From Allobosea sp. WAO (GTDB lineage: Bacteria; Pseudomonadota; Alphaproteobacteria; Rhizobiales; Beijerinckiaceae), in assembly GCF_001509835.1 (NCBI RefSeq), contig NZ_JXTJ01000005.1, positions 124,001 through 188,000 on the forward strand: a DNA stretch of 64,000 nt. The letters are read 5' to 3'. The notes beneath the pieces are model-generated. The model did no database searches. It was not told the origin of the DNA and saw only the letters and a program-made list of their open reading frames with translations. Every line of letters begins with the position of its first letter. Within the stretch, counting starts at the first letter, position 1. A program made the position numbers and the translations under genes. Of this stretch, positions 44,349-54,485 are shown in pieces.

Positions 44349-46327
44349 TCCGCAGGCTGCGGCAGGGCGGAGGTCGGCGCAGCCCGGCGCGGCGCGGCCA
44401 CCCGGAAGCGCCGGTCGGTGAGCGAGAGCGCGCCGCCGAAGGCCATGATCAGCGTGCCGATCCAGATCAGCAGGACCAGCGGCTTGTCATAGGCCCTGAC
44501 GGCGATGCTGCCGTCGGCCTCGCGCTCGCCGAGGCTGACATAGGCCTGGCTGAACCCGTCGCTGCGGATGCCCGCCTCGGTCGTCGGCATGGCGCGCGCC
44601 GTATACATCCGCTTCATGGATTCGACCGGCTTCATCTCGCGCTCGCCGGTACGGATCCTGAAGCGTGCGACCTCCTCGGTAAAGTTCGGCCCGGTGCGCG
44701 GCGCGATCGATTCCAGCGTGAAGGTGTAGCGGCCGCTGGTCAGGCTCTGGCCCGGCTTCAGAATGCCGATGCCCTCGGTGCTCCAGGCGGTCGCGGCGAT
44801 ACCGATCACGGTGACGCCGACGCCGGCATGGGCGAAGGCCGTTCCCCAGATCGAACGCGGCAGTCCGCGGGCGCGCGACCAGATCGCGGCAGCGCCGCTG
44901 GCGCGAGAGACGACGCGTTCGCCGAGATCCCAGAACGCGCTCACGACCAGGAAGACGCCGAGCCCGATGCCGAGCGGCGCGAGCACAGGGCCACCGCGCG
45001 TCACCGCGAGCAGCGCGATCGTCACCAATACGGCGAAGCCGAAGGCGAACTGGGCACGCTGGGCGGCGCCGAGCAGATCGCCACGCTTCCAGGCGAGCGA
45101 CTGGCCGATCGGCAGCAGCAGGAGCAAGGGCACGACCACCGGCAGGAAGGTGGCGTTGAAGAAGGGCGGGCCGACCGAGATCTTGTCGCCGGTGACCATT
45201 TCCAGCGCCAGCGGATAGAGCGTGCCGACGAAGACCGTGGCGCAGGCGGTGGCGAGGAAGAGATTGTTGACGACGAGCGCGCTCTCCCGCGAGACAGGCG
45301 CGAACAGGCCGCCCTGCCGCAGCAGCGGCGCCCGCCAGGCGAACAGCGCGAGCGAGCCTCCGACGAAGATGACCAGAATGGCCAGGATGAACAGGCCGCG
45401 CTGCGGGTCGGTGGCGAAGGAGTGCACCGAGGTCAGGACACCGGAGCGGACGATGAAGGTGCCGAGCAGCGAGAGCGAGAAGGTCAGGATCGCCAGCAGG
45501 ATCGTCCAGACCTTGAGCGCGTCGCGCTTCTCCATCACCACGGTCGAGTGGATCAGCGCCGTGCCGGCGATCCAGGGCATCAGCGAGGCGTTCTCGACCG
45601 GGTCCCAGAACCACCAGCCGCCCCAGCCGAGTTCGTAATAGGCCCAGTAGGAGCCCATGGAGATGCCAAGCGTCAGGAAGGTCCAGGCCAGCAGCGTCCA
45701 GGGGCGAACCGCGCGGGCCCAGACGGCGTCGATGCGCCCGTCGATCAGCGCCGCAACGGCGAAGGCATAGGAGATCGAGAAGCCGACATAGCCGACATAG
45801 AGCAGCGGCGGATGGATCGCGAGACCGAGATCCTGGAGCAGCGGGTTGAGGTCCTGCCCCTCGGCCGGAGCCGGAACAAGCCGGCGGAACGGGTTGGAGG
45901 TCAGCAGCGTGAAGGCGAGGAAGGCGACCGTGATGGAACCCTGCGCCGCCAGCGCCCCGGCCCGCAGCCGCGCCGGCAGCGAGCGCCGCGACAGTGCGAC
46001 CAGCGCGCCGAACAGCACGAGAATGAGGACCCAGAGCAGCATAGAGCCCTCATGGTTCCCCCAGGTCGAGGTCAGCTTGTAGATCAGCGGCTGCGTCGAA
46101 TGCGAATTCGAGGCGACGTTCTCGACCGAGAAATCCGAGACGAAATAAGAGAAGACCAGGGCGCCGAAAGCGACCGAGACGAGCAGAAAGCAGGCGATCG
46201 CCGCGGCCGGGCCGACCGAGGCGAGGACCGGGTCCTGACGGGCAACGCCCCAGAGCGGCACCACCGTCTGGATAACCGCGACGCCCAGTGCCAGCGCCAG
46301 CGCGAAGTGACCAATTTCGACGATCAT
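44345..46327 (-). CDS. ccmF: Cytochrome c-type biogenesis protein CcmF (CycK)
   Basis: A 660-residue polytopic heme-lyase subunit. It has about 14-15 transmembrane segments, the heme-handling WWD domain 'GWGGWWFWDPVENASLMPW' near residue 235, and a C-terminal periplasmic part ('TFTLESIAPRTGPNFTEE'). It lies 9 nt after ccmE. With CcmH and CcmI it attaches heme to apocytochromes. Confidence 0.97.
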   Translation of the reverse strand: MIVEIGHFALALALGVAVIQTVVPLWGVARQDPVLASVGPAAAIACFLLVSVAFGALVFSYFVSDFSVENVASNSHSTQPLIYKLTSTWGNHEGSMLLWVLILVLFGALVALSRRSLPARLRAGALAAQGSITVAFLAFTLLTSNPFRRLVPAPAEGQDLNPLLQDLGLAIHPPLLYVGYVGFSISYAFAVAALIDGRIDAVWARAVRPWTLLAWTFLTLGISMGSYWAYYELGWGGWWFWDPVENASLMPWIAGTALIHSTVVMEKRDALKVWTILLAILTFSLSLLGTFIVRSGVLTSVHSFATDPQRGLFILAILVIFVGGSLALFAWRAPLLRQGGLFAPVSRESALVVNNLFLATACATVFVGTLYPLALEMVTGDKISVGPPFFNATFLPVVVPLLLLLPIGQSLAWKRGDLLGAAQRAQFAFGFAVLVTIALLAVTRGGPVLAPLGIGLGVFLVVSAFWDLGERVVSRASGAAAIWSRARGLPRSIWGTAFAHAGVGVTVIGIAATAWSTEGIGILKPGQSLTSGRYTFTLESIAPRTGPNFTEEVARFRIRTGEREMKPVESMKRMYTARAMPTTEAGIRSDGFSQAYVSLGEREADGSIAVRAYDKPLVLLIWIGTLIMAFGGALSLTDRRFRVAAPRRAAPTSALPQPAE

Positions 46328-46336
46328 CGTCTAGCC

Positions 46337-46864
46337 CTACTTCGCCGGCGCCGCTGGCGTGGCGGCATCCGCCCCCGCCTTCGCGTCACCCGGCTGCCAA
46401 TGACCCTGCTTCTTCAAAGCGTCCGCGACCTCGCGGGGCATGTAGTTCTCGTCGTGCTTGGCGAGCACGGAATCGGCGCGGAAGCGACCGGGTGCCTCGA
46501 GCACGCCCTCGGTGACGACGCCCTGCCCCTCGCGGAAAAGATCAGGCAGCAGGCCCGTGTAGTTGACCGTCACCGTGGTCTTGGCATCGGTGATGGTGAA
46601 ACTGACCTTCTGTCCGGGAGAACGGACGACCGAACCCTCCCCAACCAGCCCGCCGAGACGCAGGCGCGTTCCCGGCGTCAGCCCCTTCTCGACGATTTCG
46701 GTCGGGCCGTAGAAGAAGACGATGCTGTCGCGCAGCGCATAGGCCACGAGGCCCGCGGAGATGGCGAGGACGGTGCCGGCAGACGCGATCATCACCATCC
46801 GGCGCTGCTTGCGCGTCATGCCCTTGCGGGCCGGACTGCGTGGAAAGCCGGTCTGCGCCGTCAT
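46337..46864 (-). CDS. ccmE: Heme chaperone CcmE (CycJ)
   Basis: A 175-residue membrane-anchored periplasmic chaperone that carries heme covalently on a His. The TM anchor is '[22 protein letters not shown]'. The OB-fold core has '[25 protein letters not shown]' and '[20 protein letters not shown]'. The heme-binding segment '[11 protein letters not shown]' contains the expected His and Tyr. The ATG at 46864 overlaps the ccmI stop (ATGA). Confidence 0.96.
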   Translation of the reverse strand: MTAQTGFPRSPARKGMTRKQRRMVMIASAGTVLAISAGLVAYALRDSIVFFYGPTEIVEKGLTPGTRLRLGGLVGEGSVVRSPGQKVSFTITDAKTTVTVNYTGLLPDLFREGQGVVTEGVLEAPGRFRADSVLAKHDENYMPREVADALKKQGHWQPGDAKAGADAATPAAPAK

Positions 46865-47973
46865 CGGGCCGCCTCCTGCAAGCCGAGTTCGCCTGCGAGC
46901 GTGCCGAGCGCGTTCAGCGCCTCGGCATCGGCAGCGAGACGTTCGCGCGCCGTCGCCAGCGATTTGAGCGCCGCCGGCTTTTCGCCGAGGACGGACTGCG
47001 AGCGGATCAGGCGGGACCATTCCGCCAAGGTGCCTCCGCCTTCGGCGAGGCGTCCGGCCAGACTGTCGACCATGCCGCGAACCGCGGCCGCCTGATCCTG
47101 CGCCGGCAGATTGGCGATCGCCGCCGCCGCTGCCGGGTCGGAAGGGCCTTGCAGGGATTCAAGGCGGGCGCGAACGGCGCCCGTCCACGGCGCATCGGCC
47201 GGAGCCTCGGCGAGCAAGGCCTTGAGCGCGGAGACCGCCCCCGGAATATTACCGTCCTGCTCCAGGCCGATCGCCAAGAAGAAGCGGGCGCGGGCGTTGG
47301 CAGGGTCAAGCTTCACTGCTTCCGCGAGGCTCTCGCGCGCCTGGGCCGTGACCACGCCGCCCGCGGCGAGGATCATCGCCTCGCCCTGCCCGGCGTGACG
47401 TTCGGCGGTCGGCCCGTCATGGCGGGTCGCGGCGGCAAAGGCCTTGGCGGCATCCTCGAAGCGGCCCTGCCGGAGATAGACCGGCGCGAGCACCGACCAG
47501 CCCTTGCCGTCGGTCGGGTTGGCGGCGAGATGGCTCTCGATACGCGCCAGCGCGATCGCGAAATCCTGCCCGGCGGGACTCGCCTTGAGGCGGGCGGCGA
47601 GCGGCTGGTCGGGAACGCTGGGCGAGCCATAGGCGCCATAGACCAGGAGCGCCAGCAATGGCACGCAGGAAAGCGCGATCGCCGAAGCGGCGCGGCGCCG
47701 GCGCAGGGAAGGCTCGCTATCGCCGGTCGGAGCGGTTTCGACCGCCGCCGCGCGCAGCAGCCGGCGCGCCGCCTCGGCCTTCGCGGCCTCCGCCTCGGCG
47801 CTGCCGATCAGGCGGCGTCCGAGATCGCGATCGATCTCGGCGACCTGGGAGCGGTAAAGCGATTTCGCTCCCGCCGTGTCGGCGAAGATCGGCGGCTGGC
47901 GCCGGCCGAGCGGCCAGAGAACCGACAGGACCGCCGCCCCCGTCATGACCGCAAAGATGATCCAGATCAGCAT
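46861..47973 (-). CDS. ccmI: Cytochrome c maturation protein CcmI (CycH)
   Basis: A 370-residue apocytochrome chaperone. Two transmembrane helices ('[20 protein letters not shown]' at 1-20 and '[19 protein letters not shown]' at about 95-113) flank a cytoplasmic loop with '[17 protein letters not shown]'. TPR repeats follow in the periplasm ('[27 protein letters not shown]', '[25 protein letters not shown]'). It is first of the ccmI-E-F-H operon; ccmABCDG are outside the window. Confidence 0.94.
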   Translation of the reverse strand: MLIWIIFAVMTGAAVLSVLWPLGRRQPPIFADTAGAKSLYRSQVAEIDRDLGRRLIGSAEAEAAKAEAARRLLRAAAVETAPTGDSEPSLRRRRAASAIALSCVPLLALLVYGAYGSPSVPDQPLAARLKASPAGQDFAIALARIESHLAANPTDGKGWSVLAPVYLRQGRFEDAAKAFAAATRHDGPTAERHAGQGEAMILAAGGVVTAQARESLAEAVKLDPANARARFFLAIGLEQDGNIPGAVSALKALLAEAPADAPWTGAVRARLESLQGPSDPAAAAAIANLPAQDQAAAVRGMVDSLAGRLAEGGGTLAEWSRLIRSQSVLGEKPAALKSLATARERLAADAEALNALGTLAGELGLQEAAR

Positions 47974-48051
47974 CCGCCGTACATAACCAATTGCGGGCCC
48001 CGCTTCATGTCCGAAGATGGCGACAAAGGGTCACGCGGACAATGCGCAGCA

Positions 48052-49428
48052 TCAAACAGCCGGCAGGACGAGCCGGGCCCGCAGGCCGCCGAGCGGCGAG
48101 TGCTCCAGCGTAAGCCCACCGCCATAAAGTTTGGCGAGATCGACGACGATGGAAAGCCCGAGCCCGGACCCCGGCGTCGTCTCGTCGAGGCGGCGGCCGC
48201 GCTTGATCACATCCGCCATCGCCTCCTCGGGCAGGCCCGGGCCGTCATCGTCGATCAGCAGGGCAAGCCGGCCTTCGGGCAGATCGCGCCCGGAATCCAG
48301 GCTGACACGGACCTCGCTGCGCGCCCATTTGAAGGCATTGTCGAGCAGGTTGCCGAGCATCTCCTCGAGATCCTGCTTCTCGCCGCGGAAACGTGCGGCG
48401 ACAGGAACATCGTGGCTGCCGGCGATCGCCCGGCCCTGCGCGATCTTCTGGAAGGTGCGGATCAGCGCGTCGAGCGAAGGCGCGATCTCGGTCACCCCGC
48501 CGAGCGCGCCGGAGAGCGCCGCCGCCCGGGCACGGTCGAGATAGTACTGGACCTGGTCGCGCATGATCGCGGTCTGGTGGCGGACCGTCTGGGACAGCGG
48601 CCCCTGCCCGGCCTCCGCCTCGTTCTGCATGACGCTGAGCGGCGTCTTCAGGGCGTGGGCGAGATTGCCGACCTGGGTGCGCGCCCGCTCCAGAATCTCG
48701 CGATTGGCGTCGATCAACTGGTTGAGCTCGCCGGCCAGCGGGTCGAGGTCCGGCGGATAGCGCCCGCTGATCCGGGCGCTTTCGCCGGTGCGCACCTTGC
48801 CGACGGCCGCTCCGAGCCGGACCAGCGGCCGCAGTCCGAAGCGGACCTGGATGATCGTCGAGGCGACAAGCGCCAGGCCCAGCGCCAGGAAGGTCAGGGT
48901 CAAGGCGAAGCGGAAATCGCGGATGTCGCCGTCGATCTCGTCGGCCGGTGCCGCGACGCCGACCGTAAAGCGGCCATCCTCGCCGACATCGATCTCGCGC
49001 TCGATGATGCGCAACTCACGGTCGTCCGGACCCGAGATGTAGCTTTCGCGCAGGCCGCGCGCGTTCGGCCGGATCGGCTGGTCGAGCAGCTTCGGCAACT
49101 GCCCACCGACCAGCGAGCGCGAGGTGCGGACATTGGGACGCTCGCCATCGAGCCGGATGATCTGCCAGTACCAGCCGGAGAGCGGCAGGTCGAACCGCGG
49201 CTCGCCGAGATCGCCGATCGCCTGGCGCTCGGCCTCGGGCGGCGCGGCGAGATCGGCGACCAGCTCCTTGATGTAGACGCTGAGGCGCTCGTCGAAGCCG
49301 CGCTCGGCCGAGCGCCGATAGAAGGTCGTCAGGCCGAAGCCCGCCAGAATCAGGACCAGCGCGCAGCAGACGGCAGCCGAGATGAAGAGCCGCGCCCCGA
49401 GCGAGAAACGCTGTTGCGAGGCGGGCAT
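48052..49428 (-). CDS. feuQ: Sensor histidine kinase, FeuQ/PhoQ-like
   Basis: A 458-residue kinase with transmembrane helices at about 13-36 and 175-197. A periplasmic sensor domain (about 40-170) begins 'RSAERGFDERLSVYIKELVADL'. The HisKA box 'TQVGNLAHALKTPLSVMQNEAE' carries His258, and the ATPase domain has 'NLLDNAFKWARSEV', 'DDGPGLPEEAM' and 'GSGLGLSIVVDLAKLYGG'. The name rests on similarity plus gene order next to ccmI, as I recall for feuPQ in Brucella. PhoQ-like is the safe general label. Confidence 0.85.
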   Translation of the reverse strand: MPASQQRFSLGARLFISAAVCCALVLILAGFGLTTFYRRSAERGFDERLSVYIKELVADLAAPPEAERQAIGDLGEPRFDLPLSGWYWQIIRLDGERPNVRTSRSLVGGQLPKLLDQPIRPNARGLRESYISGPDDRELRIIEREIDVGEDGRFTVGVAAPADEIDGDIRDFRFALTLTFLALGLALVASTIIQVRFGLRPLVRLGAAVGKVRTGESARISGRYPPDLDPLAGELNQLIDANREILERARTQVGNLAHALKTPLSVMQNEAEAGQGPLSQTVRHQTAIMRDQVQYYLDRARAAALSGALGGVTEIAPSLDALIRTFQKIAQGRAIAGSHDVPVAARFRGEKQDLEEMLGNLLDNAFKWARSEVRVSLDSGRDLPEGRLALLIDDDGPGLPEEAMADVIKRGRRLDETTPGSGLGLSIVVDLAKLYGGGLTLEHSPLGGLRARLVLPAV

Positions 49429-49436
49429 GATTCGCG

Positions 49437-50102
49437 TCAGGCCTTGGCGGCGGCAGCGATATAGCCCAGACCGCGCACCGTCTCGATGATCTCGACGCCG
49501 AGCTTCTTGCGCAACCGGCCGACGAAGACCTCAATGGTGTTGGAGTCGCGGTCGAAGTCCTGGTCGTAGAGATGCTCGACCAGTTCGGTGCGCGAGACCA
49601 CGCGGCCCTGATGGTGCATCAGATAGGCGAGCAGGCGGTACTCGTGCGAGGTCAGCTTCACCGGATTGCCGTCGACGACGACGCGGCTGGCGCGCGTGTC
49701 GAGGCGGACCGGGCCGCAAGTCAGTTCGGAGGTTGCATGGCCGGCGGCCCGACGCAGCAAGGCGCGGACCCGGGCGAGCAGCTCCTCGATGTGGAACGGC
49801 TTGACGACATAGTCGTCGGCGCCTGCATCGAAGCCGGCGACCTTGTCGCTCCAGCGATCACGCGCCGTCAGGATCAACACCGGCATCGTCTTCTCGGCGC
49901 GGCGCCAGCCCTGCAGCACGGCGACACCGTCGACCTTCGGCAGGCCGAGATCGAGGATCACGGCGTCATAGGGCTCGGTCTCGCCAAGATAGAGCCCCTC
50001 CTCGCCGTCGAACGCCTTGTCGACCGCGTAGCCGGCATTCTCCAGCGCGTTGACGATCTGGCGGTTGAGGTCCTTGTCGTCCTCGACGACGAGCAGTCGC
50101 AC
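49437..50102 (-). CDS. feuP: OmpR-family response regulator, FeuP/PhoP-like
   Basis: A 221-residue regulator with a receiver domain ('VRLLVVEDDKDLNRQIVNAL', Asp51 in 'AVILDLGLPKVDG', Lys in 'YVVKPF'). A winged-helix domain follows ('LTSHEYRLLAYLMHHQGRVVSRTELVEHLYDQDFDRDSNTIEVFVGRLRKKLG'). GTG 50102 starts exactly at the receiver fold; a TTG seven codons upstream would add an unrelated extension. The kinase gene begins 8 nt downstream. Confidence 0.9.
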   Translation of the reverse strand: MRLLVVEDDKDLNRQIVNALENAGYAVDKAFDGEEGLYLGETEPYDAVILDLGLPKVDGVAVLQGWRRAEKTMPVLILTARDRWSDKVAGFDAGADDYVVKPFHIEELLARVRALLRRAAGHATSELTCGPVRLDTRASRVVVDGNPVKLTSHEYRLLAYLMHHQGRVVSRTELVEHLYDQDFDRDSNTIEVFVGRLRKKLGVEIIETVRGLGYIAAAAKA

Positions 50103-50145
50103 GGCGGGATCACTCCATAGCAAAGATCAGGGGGGAATAGCGGAA

Positions 50146-50472
50146 TTAGCGGATGTCCGCCACCTTGCCCGAATGCCCGTCGAGGGTCACGCGGGCGACA
50201 CGGCCATCGCGCTTCAAGGTGGTGACGACATAGACATAGTCGTCGCCGAGCCGGCAGAGACGGATCCGGACGACCTCGCCCGGCGCGGCTTCGCGCGCAT
50301 GCCGTGACGCGGCGGCCGGCTGCATGACCTTGCCGTCGGAGACTGCATCGCGGGTCTCGCTCGCCGAAAGACATGAGATCGGCTGCGATGCATCGGCCGG
50401 GATCACCGGTGAGGCCACGAGCGTGAGCATGGCGAAGGTTGCGGTGGTCGGATCAAGCAGCGTCATCAGCAT
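50146..50472 (-). CDS. Small exported PepSY-like protein upstream of the FeuPQ-like pair
   Basis: A 108-residue protein with an N-terminal hydrophobic leader ('TFAMLTLVASPVIPADAS') and a PepSY-like half domain at the C-terminus ('YVYVVTTLKRDGRVARVTLDGHSGKVADIR'). Small periplasmic proteins upstream of feuPQ (FeuN) restrain the kinase in Sinorhizobium. Position fits that role, but sequence similarity to FeuN cannot be judged here. It lies 43 nt upstream of the regulator gene, same direction. Confidence 0.7.
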   Translation of the reverse strand: MLMTLLDPTTATFAMLTLVASPVIPADASQPISCLSASETRDAVSDGKVMQPAAASRHAREAAPGEVVRIRLCRLGDDYVYVVTTLKRDGRVARVTLDGHSGKVADIR

Positions 50473-50555
50473 GCGCTAGTCCTGTCCGCGTGAATGCGCC
50501 ATGAACACCCCCTTGCGGCAGTTGTCCGCAGCGCTTGCGGTCGGGCAAGCCTAGC

Positions 50556-53500
50556 TCAGCGGATCGTGACGAGTCCACGCCAGGGCTGCCCGGCGCCGGC
50601 GGCGAGGCTGAGCTGATCGAGCCCGATGTCTAGGCTCGGCTGCGTCGCGCCGAAATCCTCGATCTCGCTGGCGGAAGGATAAAGCAGATCCGGCGCCGCA
50701 CTCTCGATAACGCGCTTGACGGCACCCGCCCGGTAGATGGTCACGCGGTAGCGTTCGATCTCCTCGCCGAGCGGGACTTCGGCCGCTTCCCACGAATCGC
50801 CGTCGACCCTGGTACGTCTGATCCAGCGCAGCATGACGCCTGCCGGCACACGGCGGCCCCGGGGATGCACGGGAGCAAGCGGGCGCAACGCGGCCGTCCC
50901 CACGGTTGCGACGAGTTCCCGCATTGCCGGGCCGGCGACGTCGGCATTGGCGGGCCCGACGCGATAGCGCCAGGAGCGACCGAGCTCGTCGAGCGTCGCG
51001 CTCAGCACCTCTGCCGCACCGTCGAGGACGACAACGCGCGCACCGGTGGCCAGAATCCGCCCGGCAGCGGGCTCGGAGCCCCCCAGGCCGCGGATCATCT
51101 GCGAGAGCCGGAAAGCCTGCGGGCCGAGCAGCTCGGCGCGTGCCGCAGTGACGATCTCGACATTGCCGACTGGGTCGATCAAGGCGAACGCATTGCCCCC
51201 CGCAAGCGCCGCCTCGGCGGTAATCGAGCTCAACGAGCCGCCGCGCAGCCGGACATCGACGCTGGCATGCCGATCCGTCCGCCAGAGCGGCCCGGGCTGC
51301 AGCGGCGTCAGCGTCTCGCCCATGATCGACGGCGTCGCGACGAGACCGTGCAGCAAGAATGGCATGCCTTCGGCTGCCCGCCAGATCGCCAGCCCGCCCG
51401 GCCAGGGATCGGCGAAGGCCGCAAGGTGTTGTAGTGCCGACGGCGAGCCGCGTGCGATCGGCAGGTCGAGCACCAGCGCGTCGGGGCGACCGGCGACTCG
51501 CGGCGCGACCTTGACCGGCCGCGAGCCCGGCTGGACCGGCGCGGCGCCGCGATAGATCGCCGGCTCGACCGCCCGGGCGCTTGCCTTGCGAGTGATGCCG
51601 TCACTGATACGCGTCAGCCGGAACAGGCGCGGACGTCCGGCGACCTCCAGCGAGACGACATCACCGGGTTCGAGGTCGATCCGGCGCGGCGAAAGCTCGA
51701 GCTCCAGTGTCTCGCGGCCCGCCCAGACCTCCTGAAGGCGCTGGTCGGCCAGACGCTGCCCCTCGGCCCGGCGGGTGACGATCGCGGTCTCGACCGCGCT
51801 TTCGCGGCGGGCAGCGCCGGCCAGCCGGCGCGAACGCGCCGCGGCCCGACGATAATCGTTGTCGCCGTCGATATGGGCGAGGCGCAGTTCGCGCGGCAAT
51901 TCGCTTTCCTCCGCCCGTCGCAGCGAGAAGGGCTGGCCGTCACGGTCGAGAACAAGGTCCTCGGACGAAAGCTGGCGCGCGACCGCAGCACCGCGGCCCC
52001 GAAAGCTCAGCTTGCCGGACGACATGGTAACGTCGAAGCCGAAGGCCTGGGCAAGCGGCTCCAGCACTTGCCGTGCCGCGAGCGGGCGGTCGAGGACGTA
52101 GCCGTCGAGGAAGCCGTCGATCGCGATCTCGTCTGGCGCAGGCAGGCCGTAATCGGCGAGGATAGCCCGCACCAGCCGATCCAGCGTCGCGCCTTCGAGC
52201 CGGCCGTTGATCCAGTGGCCGGTGTCGTAATTGGGGCCGTCGGCCCAGACCGATTGCAGCTCCGGGAAAGCCGGAAACGGCCGCGCATCCCAGGTCCAGA
52301 CATAGATGTTCGCGGGATCGACCATGCGCCGTCCGTCCGGCCCGAAGATCGGATTGGCCGTGGGATCGAAACCCGGCAGCGCCGGATCGAAGCCGGAGAG
52401 GATCGCCTCGAGCCCGCGGGCCTGCACCAGATCGTCGCGAGCGCGAGTCGAGAAGTGCGGGTAGCCGCCATCGACAGATTTCGGATCGGGAAAGACGTTC
52501 GGCGCGTTGCCGCCCTTGTCGACCGCGGGCAGGCCGATCTCGGTCAACCAGATCGACTTCGAGCCGGGCTGCCAGGGGGTGGGCCCGACTTCGGAGCCGT
52601 GCAAGCGCTCGACATGAGAGTTCAACCACCAGCCCGGCAGATCCTTCGGTCGGAAGATCCAGGGCTTGCCGAAGGCGCCGTCGCTGATCGGCTGGCGGTT
52701 CTGGGACTGCCGGTCAGCCAACGAGGCATAGTACCAGTCATAGCCCTCGCCCGAGGTCAGGCGGTCGCGGAGATGGTCGACGTCGGCCGCCCCCCGCGCC
52801 AGGGCGATGTCGGCATGCCCCGGCGTATCGCGCCAATCGGTCAGTGGCGCATAGTAGTCGATGCCGATTGCATCGATGTCCGGGGAGGCCCAGAGCGGAT
52901 CTAGCGGGAAGCGCACCTCCAGACCGCCGTCACGAACATGGGCGCCGTATTCCGTCCAGTCCGCCGCATAGGTCAGTTGGGTCGGGGCGGGCAGCAGTGC
53001 ACGCACCTCGGCCGCCAGCGCGACGAGCCCGTCGACCATCGGATAGGCACCGGGCGCGCTGCGCACGCGGGTCAAGCCAACCAGCTCCGAGCCGATGATG
53101 AAGCCCGAGACCCCGCCGGCCGCCTTGGCGAGCATCGCGGCGTGCAGGACGGCGCGGCGAAAGCCCCAATCCCCCGGCACCGCACAGAGGACCCGGCCGC
53201 CGGCGAGCGAAAAATCGCTCGCACGCGCCGAGCCGAGAAAGCTTGCGATCTGCGCGGCGGCTACCGGGCTGGCATCGGGAGAGCCTGGCCGGTCGGGGGC
53301 CGGCGAGCAGCTCATCCGGCCACGCCAGGGATAGGGAGGCTGCGCAGCCTCGCCGGTATGGGGGTCCGGCAGGGCATTGTCCGCCGGGATGTCCATCATC
53401 ACGAAGGGATAGAGCACGACCTCCAGCCCATAGACGTCGCGCAGCCTGCGGATCAGCGCGATGACGCTGTCGTCGGAGGGCGTGCCGCCATAGGCCGGCT

Positions 53501-54485
53501 TGCCGCCTGACCGGCTGACCAGGCGCGCGCCGGCGCGGCTTAGCCCGGCGACGGACCATTCAGCCCCCGCCGTGGACTTCTGCGCGATCTCGACCCGCGG
53601 CGCGACCGTGCAGGAGCCTGCGCGCAGATCGTCGCCGAACCAGCTCACCACCAGCGAGATGCGCCGCAATTGCGGGCAAAGCGCCAGCAGATGGCCGATC
53701 GCCCCGTCGACATCGGTGGCGCTGTGCCATTGGTGGCGGTTCTCGAAGAAGGTGACGCCGGCTTCCGGTTCCCGGATCACCGGGGTCGGCTGGTAGATGA
53801 ACTCGCTCGCACCGGGGATCAGCGTCACGGCGCGGATCATGTCGCCGAGGCCCGGCACGGCACGCACCACCTCGAAGGAGAACTGCGGCACGCGATTGCC
53901 GTAGTCGGCCAAGGGAAAGCGCTCGAATACGACATAGGCCGTGCCACGATAGCCCGGCGCGGCGCCGGCCTCCTTGGCGGCGATCAGGGGGTCGGGCAGC
54001 TGATCGGCAAAGCCGCGATGGACGCGCAGCGACACGGCGTTGAAATCGATCTCGCGGCCATCGGCCCAGATCCGGCGCACGAAGGCGATCGGCCCCTCGC
54101 ACAGGCCGATGGCGATATTGGCGTAGTAGGAATAGGTGGTCTCGTAGGTCTTCTGCGCCTTCTGCCCGCCCTTGCCGCCGCGCTTGCTGCGGGTGACCGT
54201 GGTGGTCACATCCTCATCGAAACGCGTCGCCCAGATCAGCTGCCCGCCGATCCGCGCCCGACCATAGACGCGCGGGATCGAGGCCCCCTCGGTCGAGGCG
54301 AGGCCCTCGATCTCGGTCAGGCGCGGACCTTCGACAACTCGGGTTCCCCCGCTCCCACCGAGCAGGGATTGGTCGAACCCGGCGCCGGCGGCCGCACCGA
54401 GCGCGCGGCCGATCACGGCGCCGACGGGTCCCCCGAGCATGCCGCCGAGCACCGAACCCGCGACCTGGAGAACAAGTGTGGCCAT
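50556..54485 (-). CDS. Gene transfer agent baseplate/host-recognition protein (RcGTA g15-like)
   Basis: A 1309-residue tail-tip protein. It starts 'MATLVLQVAGSVLGGMLGGP' (a glycine-rich opening seen in this family) with 'KTYETTYSYYANIAIGLCEGPIAFVRRIWADGREID', a phage tail-tip segment. The GTA TIM-barrel-like glycosidase domain spans about 440-740 ('DIDAIGIDYYAPLTDWRD', 'KSIWLTEIGLPAVDKGGNAPNVF', 'IYVWTWDARPFPAFP'). A tail-3-type domain follows (about 780-960). The ATG at 54485 shares one base with the upstream stop. It is the last and largest gene of the cluster. Confidence 0.95.
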   Translation of the reverse strand: MATLVLQVAGSVLGGMLGGPVGAVIGRALGAAAGAGFDQSLLGGSGGTRVVEGPRLTEIEGLASTEGASIPRVYGRARIGGQLIWATRFDEDVTTTVTRSKRGGKGGQKAQKTYETTYSYYANIAIGLCEGPIAFVRRIWADGREIDFNAVSLRVHRGFADQLPDPLIAAKEAGAAPGYRGTAYVVFERFPLADYGNRVPQFSFEVVRAVPGLGDMIRAVTLIPGASEFIYQPTPVIREPEAGVTFFENRHQWHSATDVDGAIGHLLALCPQLRRISLVVSWFGDDLRAGSCTVAPRVEIAQKSTAGAEWSVAGLSRAGARLVSRSGGKPAYGGTPSDDSVIALIRRLRDVYGLEVVLYPFVMMDIPADNALPDPHTGEAAQPPYPWRGRMSCSPAPDRPGSPDASPVAAAQIASFLGSARASDFSLAGGRVLCAVPGDWGFRRAVLHAAMLAKAAGGVSGFIIGSELVGLTRVRSAPGAYPMVDGLVALAAEVRALLPAPTQLTYAADWTEYGAHVRDGGLEVRFPLDPLWASPDIDAIGIDYYAPLTDWRDTPGHADIALARGAADVDHLRDRLTSGEGYDWYYASLADRQSQNRQPISDGAFGKPWIFRPKDLPGWWLNSHVERLHGSEVGPTPWQPGSKSIWLTEIGLPAVDKGGNAPNVFPDPKSVDGGYPHFSTRARDDLVQARGLEAILSGFDPALPGFDPTANPIFGPDGRRMVDPANIYVWTWDARPFPAFPELQSVWADGPNYDTGHWINGRLEGATLDRLVRAILADYGLPAPDEIAIDGFLDGYVLDRPLAARQVLEPLAQAFGFDVTMSSGKLSFRGRGAAVARQLSSEDLVLDRDGQPFSLRRAEESELPRELRLAHIDGDNDYRRAAARSRRLAGAARRESAVETAIVTRRAEGQRLADQRLQEVWAGRETLELELSPRRIDLEPGDVVSLEVAGRPRLFRLTRISDGITRKASARAVEPAIYRGAAPVQPGSRPVKVAPRVAGRPDALVLDLPIARGSPSALQHLAAFADPWPGGLAIWRAAEGMPFLLHGLVATPSIMGETLTPLQPGPLWRTDRHASVDVRLRGGSLSSITAEAALAGGNAFALIDPVGNVEIVTAARAELLGPQAFRLSQMIRGLGGSEPAAGRILATGARVVVLDGAAEVLSATLDELGRSWRYRVGPANADVAGPAMRELVATVGTAALRPLAPVHPRGRRVPAGVMLRWIRRTRVDGDSWEAAEVPLGEEIERYRVTIYRAGAVKRVIESAAPDLLYPSASEIEDFGATQPSLDIGLDQLSLAAGAGQPWRGLVTIR

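Noticed and set aside
44036..47095. A plus-strand open frame of about 1000 codons opposite ccmH-ccmF-ccmE
   Set aside because: It is antisense to well-recognised cytochrome maturation genes, consists of Arg/Gly/Asp-rich low-information sequence and has no family motifs. High GC makes such long shadow frames common.
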